In this document: in pieces, positions 60,201 to 64,000 of the stretch
Numbering within the stretch: the first letter of the stretch is position 1
How the letters are laid out: each line of letters starts with the position of its first letter
From: Amphirosellinia nigrospora
Taxonomy: Eukaryota > Ascomycota > Sordariomycetes > Xylariales > Xylariaceae
NCBI GenBank assembly: GCA_004123355.1
Contig: SCHM01000002.1
Location: 7,103,569-7,167,568 of the forward strand
DNA: 64,000 nucleotides
Direction: 5' to 3'
Program-made: the position numbers and the translations under genes
Notes under the pieces: generated by a model
The model's database searches: none
Seen by the model: only the letters and a program-made list of their open reading frames with translations
Told to the model about the DNA's origin: nothing

Positions 60201-63200
60201 GTGCTAGTCTCTCTCGGAGGGTTTTAGCATTTTGCCACCACCGAAGTCTGTCATCCGTCATCGTGGAGCTATCGTGGAAGGGGACTCTGAGTAAGTAGGT
60301 ACCCATCTAGGTATTGGCAAAGGATCGGCACTCATGCCTCCATGTATTTCATGTTTCATTGTATTTTAGGGCCACACCATCTCGGCAATGAGGAGCAGCT
60401 ATTAGTATGAGTTGAGCACCCGGATAAGAACACTAACATGTGCTACGTAGGTTTAGGTTAGGACGAGACTCTTTTATGATTCTGAACCGAGTTTGAGAGG
60501 GAGCAACAGTGGTGGCAGGTCATAAATTCGACGTTCAAGACAGGTAACAAAGGAAAGCCAAGCCCTCTGTGGGATAAGGTAGCGTGAGTGTGGAGCTAGG
60601 AATCAGCGGATACGCATACTTGCACTCATGTCGAGAGCAAAGCAGAGAGGATAGATGTAAGATGCGCTGGCCGAGCTTTACCTGCATCAAATCAGCCCGC
60701 CGAAAGACCCTGTTCTAACAGCGCGGCCCCATCCTCTCGAACACGCTGTCAGAAAGGGCTGGCGAGCTGGCGAGGGCATAGCTCTAAGTTGTGCAGCATC
60801 CGGGGTTGTGCTCCGCGAATCACCTTTCCCCATGCATTGTTTGTTTGTTTTCGCATGCGCGACTGTAGATTGGCGCAAGACTGGTGGTTTCGTAAACACC
60901 TGACTAGGTTAGGCTCCTATACGCGCGCCCTCAAGCCCCAAAATAAACAGAGGGAAACAAGACCGGAGGAGGGTCACGGCCAGCAGCGTCGTCCTGAAAC
61001 GATGCCTCGAACTTTGTGGCAGGTCACGGAGGAATTGCTTCGGGTCGCCGGCCGCTGCGCAAGTAGTAAAAGTGACTCCCTTAACCCTTAACATCTGGTC
61101 CTTTCTTGACCGCTCACTCACGAAACTTTTATCCAATAAAAGACGTCTTGCCCTTTGGACCGTGTCGATTCTGGACCCTTGACCAGGCACTAGGAATCTT
61201 CGCCTGCGCTGATCTACACCACACTCACTAACTCCTTTAGAGCTTGTTCTTTTATAGTAGTTTGTGTCGCCGCAAGAAATGGGGGGCCATGGCTGACTAT
61301 CTATTCCGTGGTTGAGGAGACTAAGAATTGACTAGTAAAGTACCTACCGGAAGTGACCCAAGTCTGGTGAGGGTATTCGTCATTTCCACCCAGCGCATCT
61401 CGGGCTTAGAGAGCAAATGCCCTGGTGGGTAAGGAATATGATACTATTTACCAAGTCTCGGCTTGTAGCCACAATTATCTACTCGCTGGCATGCAAGATG
61501 GTCTGATACTACCTATCTCATTTTCGCAAGATTGCGCAACCAATCGTTTGAACAACACGCGGAACGGTGGCGGGCAGCCCCTTGACCGCAAGGTACTTAT
61601 CACTGCAACATTAGTCGTAACGCCCGATATCGTTAATTCTTTTCCTACAAGAGCAGTATATGTCTCTTACGATTAGTAGCTTTATTTCTACACTATGCGA
61701 CACCAGAGAGAGCTGTAAGCAAAGAATTTGGCAACCAATCATCTCATTATCGACTATTTTCGTAGTTCCGCCCGGATAGTGCCAGTAGCGGTTGAATATT
61801 AGACTACGATCGCTCAACATCACCGTGGTATTACAATCGATTCACTGACTTATCTGGGACTCCATGTTGTTTGCAATCGCCAATCTCGGCGCATATTTCT
61901 CAAATGGTCGCATCAAGTCGAAAGAAGTGCTCCCTTGGTGTGAGGCAAATTATGCCGATTCTCTTAAAACTTGCGTCGCAAAAGCTGGGTACAAGCCGCG
62001 AGGTCGCGTGCTCTCACTGGCTAAAATGGTACAAGAGGGAGCACGAAATTCATATTCCCAGGTTGTAGAGAACCTCTTTATTCAAGGTATGCCTGTGACT
62101 ACACTGCATTTCAATTTAGCTCATTTGTTCTAGACTACAACACAATCATCTGGTTACTTCTAGCCTCGGCGAAATGCAGTAGGAGAGTGACAGCCAGCAT
62201 TCTCGATATAGAGGGCTGCGCACAGTATGATCATCGGATAGACATTGTCGCAAAACCCTAGAGAATCCGTTTCTCCTCCTTTGGAGGTGTGTAACTAAGT
62301 CATTGTAGTTGCGCAATCGAAAATTATGTGACGATGTCAAGCATCACCGTAGAATGCGGGAAATTTATGGTCACGTGGTTTCGAGTCTCGTTCGTGACTA
62401 ACCTTCTCGAACCAATCGCGTGTCAAGGTTTCAATCTATAGTGAATCAATATTCATACACGACAAGAGTAGAATAAGTCACCCATAGTTTAATTATATCT
62501 ACTATTAATCGAAACTTTGTAGGGCAACCTTTTCTTGTCTCCATTATAAGATGGCAACCGTAGATGTTAGATGAAGTGAAATTATGTTGATTCGATGCTT
62601 CGACGGAAGACGCGATTGATTATCCTGAGCTACGTCATTAACGACGTGTCTCGGGTATGTGGGCGGGCTGACGAAGAAGTGGCTTTATACTGTGGCCGTG
62701 CAGTTGTCCAAGGCTGATACCTCGGTATGGGATAAGAGTGGTTATCGGTCTTATCGTCGCTGATCTACTAATACCGTCTTAGGTAAGCTACCCCTGAATA
62801 CGTCCACTTTTTGAGTACTAGTGAACACTGAGCGCATTTGTGGTCTTGGTCTCCTTAGGTACATTAAAACGCTACAAAATAAGCAGACTCGATAATTGAG
62901 TGTGGTTCTGCAATGCTGTATATCATGTATGAGGTATCTCCATCGTCTGCATTGCCTGCCTCTTTGTAGTATAGTTACTTTATGTACAGCATTTATTTAG
63001 TATCGACATAAGGTACCTAGGTACTAACCTAGACCAGAATTGCCAAAGGGGTTGCACGAGATATGTGGGCTGGGCGACAATTGACAGGGATTAACCAGCC
63101 AATTCTCTTCAGCTAATTGTTTACTTGCTTTCCTGAATGGGCACTCTTACCCCATTTAGAAATTCCTTAGCACAATTTGCGCGAGCGCACAGACCAGTTA

Positions 63201-63962
63201 GTTCGCGCCGAAGCTAGAGCTTGGTAAAATCGATTGGCCTACGTTCCCCCAAAATACCTCGGTGGATACATAACTGGGAGGCCCTGACAACGGCCATCAA
63301 CAAGCTCAATTACCTGCATCTCTAGAGCAGCAGGGTAGTTCAAAACAACGTTCGAGGTACCCGTTCCGCCCAATATCGCACACATCCTCTTCCACTTCGC
63401 AACCACCAGTTTCCTATCTACGACCAAACTTCTATACTGTGGATTGGAAACGCGGTCTATCTGCTTCTACGCGATCGCATTGCTGAGGCATACCTTAGCT
63501 AACAAGTGTCATAACTACAAATTCGGTACGTACCTCTCCCATTACGACTTGCTCCATCAGGTATTTCCAGATCTCCTAGAGCCTAAAGTGGCACTCTTGT
63601 TAAATTAGCTTCCAATGCAACAAGCAAACCAGCAAATTAATCATGACATTCAGGAAGCGTAGTGTGTAATCTCTTACATACCTACATCCATCTTTTCCTG
63701 CCCATGATTTCACAGACGCAATAGCGCACATCGGGTGCTGAATATCGCTGTCGCCATTGCAAGCTTGCCTATATTGTTTTCAACCTCGACTTAGCATCAT
63801 CACCAACCTCCTCCTACCTTCATTCGGCGCGACTTGGTCATTCACCCGCCCTACTCTTCTCTTCCTACCCCGATCCATTGCGCGTCTAGCAATAGCAGCA
63901 GTACCTCCTAGTTAAGCATCGGTATCCTGCATCGGAACATCTTCAGCTCAGACGTGGGTAAG
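57265..63962. other. Long 6.7 kb gene-poor stretch
   Basis: No gene is recognised. The first 0.8 kb has many short overlapping frames and C-rich sequence and probably contains the leader and promoter of the Zn2Cys6 regulator. Palindromic elements occur at 58485-58496 and 63013-63024 (GTACCTAGGTAC). Frames such as 61864-62133 (89 codons) have no recognisable motif. Pyrimidine-rich sequence at about 63780-63900 fits a promoter for the gene starting at 63963. Confidence 0.45.
63013..63024. repeat. Palindromic GTACCTAGGTAC element
   Basis: A perfect 12-base palindrome identical to 36223-36234; shorter ACCTAGGT forms recur in many intergenic regions of the window. Confidence 0.9.
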
Positions 63963-63974
63963 ATGGACGCCAAA
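63963..63974 (+). CDS. Possible first exon of a gene running off the window
   Basis: An ATG at 63963 opens the codons Met-Asp-Ala-Lys, followed at once by a perfect fungal donor GTAAGT (63975). The 150 bases upstream are pyrimidine-rich on the plus strand, as in fungal promoters. Tiny first exons occur here (compare eIF1). Only four codons are visible, so no product can be named. Confidence 0.35.
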
Positions 63975-64000
63975 GTAAGTATCAGAACTATCTGATCTAC

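Noticed and set aside
61864-62133. 89-codon frame with a hydrophobic N-terminus
   Set aside because: No recognisable motif or exon context; kept only as a mention within the gene-poor stretch.
1-64000. CRISPR arrays, bacterial operons or a secondary-metabolite cluster
   Set aside because: No regularly spaced repeats, and no polyketide synthase, peptide synthetase or terpene cyclase genes; the single MFS and Zn2Cys6 genes are not enough to call a cluster.

Overview
The window reads as nuclear DNA of a filamentous ascomycete (Pezizomycotina, probably a Sordariomycete). The basis is short GT..AG introns of about 45-115 bases with CTAAC-like branch sites, 0.6-1.5 kb between most genes, a fungal rhodopsin-domain membrane protein, WSC repeats, a Zn2Cys6 regulator, and an intron-bearing tRNA-Glu. 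The order is inferred from protein character only; no database search was possible.

Layout. 0-4 kb: RPL4 and eIF1 (both minus), then tRNA-Glu(CTC). 6.8-10 kb: a secreted haem peroxidase with four WSC repeats. 11.5-15.4 kb: an Ulp2-type SUMO protease. 16.3-17.2 kb: SPC3. 18.5-19.6 kb: TOM40. 21.3-23.3 kb: 6-phosphofructo-2-kinase. 24.2-26.2 kb: importin alpha. 27.5-29.7 kb: POT1. 30.4-34.1 kb: cohesin subunit SCC3. 34.8-35.8 kb: urease accessory protein UreD. 36.4-38.1 kb: Pol III subunit RPC53/RPC4. 39.6-41.0 kb: rhodopsin-domain protein. 45.1-47.1 kb: GH47 alpha-mannosidase. 48.0-48.9 kb: kynurenine formamidase. 49.6-51.2 kb: DAL5-type MFS permease. 55.2-57.3 kb: Zn2Cys6 regulator. The first codons of another gene may lie at the right edge. 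Gene-poor stretches lie at 41-45 kb, 51.2-55.2 kb and 57.3-64 kb. These are mostly single-copy housekeeping genes; I see no operon-like pathway cluster.

The main oddity is that RPL4, eIF1 and SPC3 read cleanly, whereas nearly every other conserved gene needs one to six or more small frame changes to recover well-known family motifs. Most can be explained by one missing base, often in a homopolymer. Because this hits several essential single-copy genes, the best reading is uncorrected consensus indels rather than a run of pseudogenes. Coordinates of those genes are therefore given as whole spans with the visible exon borders.

I did not find a convincing undescribed system. The most interesting biological points are the poor start context of the eIF1 gene next to the strong one of RPL4, loss of the catalytic histidine in the bisphosphatase half of the PFK-2 protein, the peroxidase-WSC architecture, SUMO-interaction-like motifs in the Ulp2 tail, a recurrent palindromic ACCTAGGT element between genes, and a 21-base C tract in a POT1 intron.
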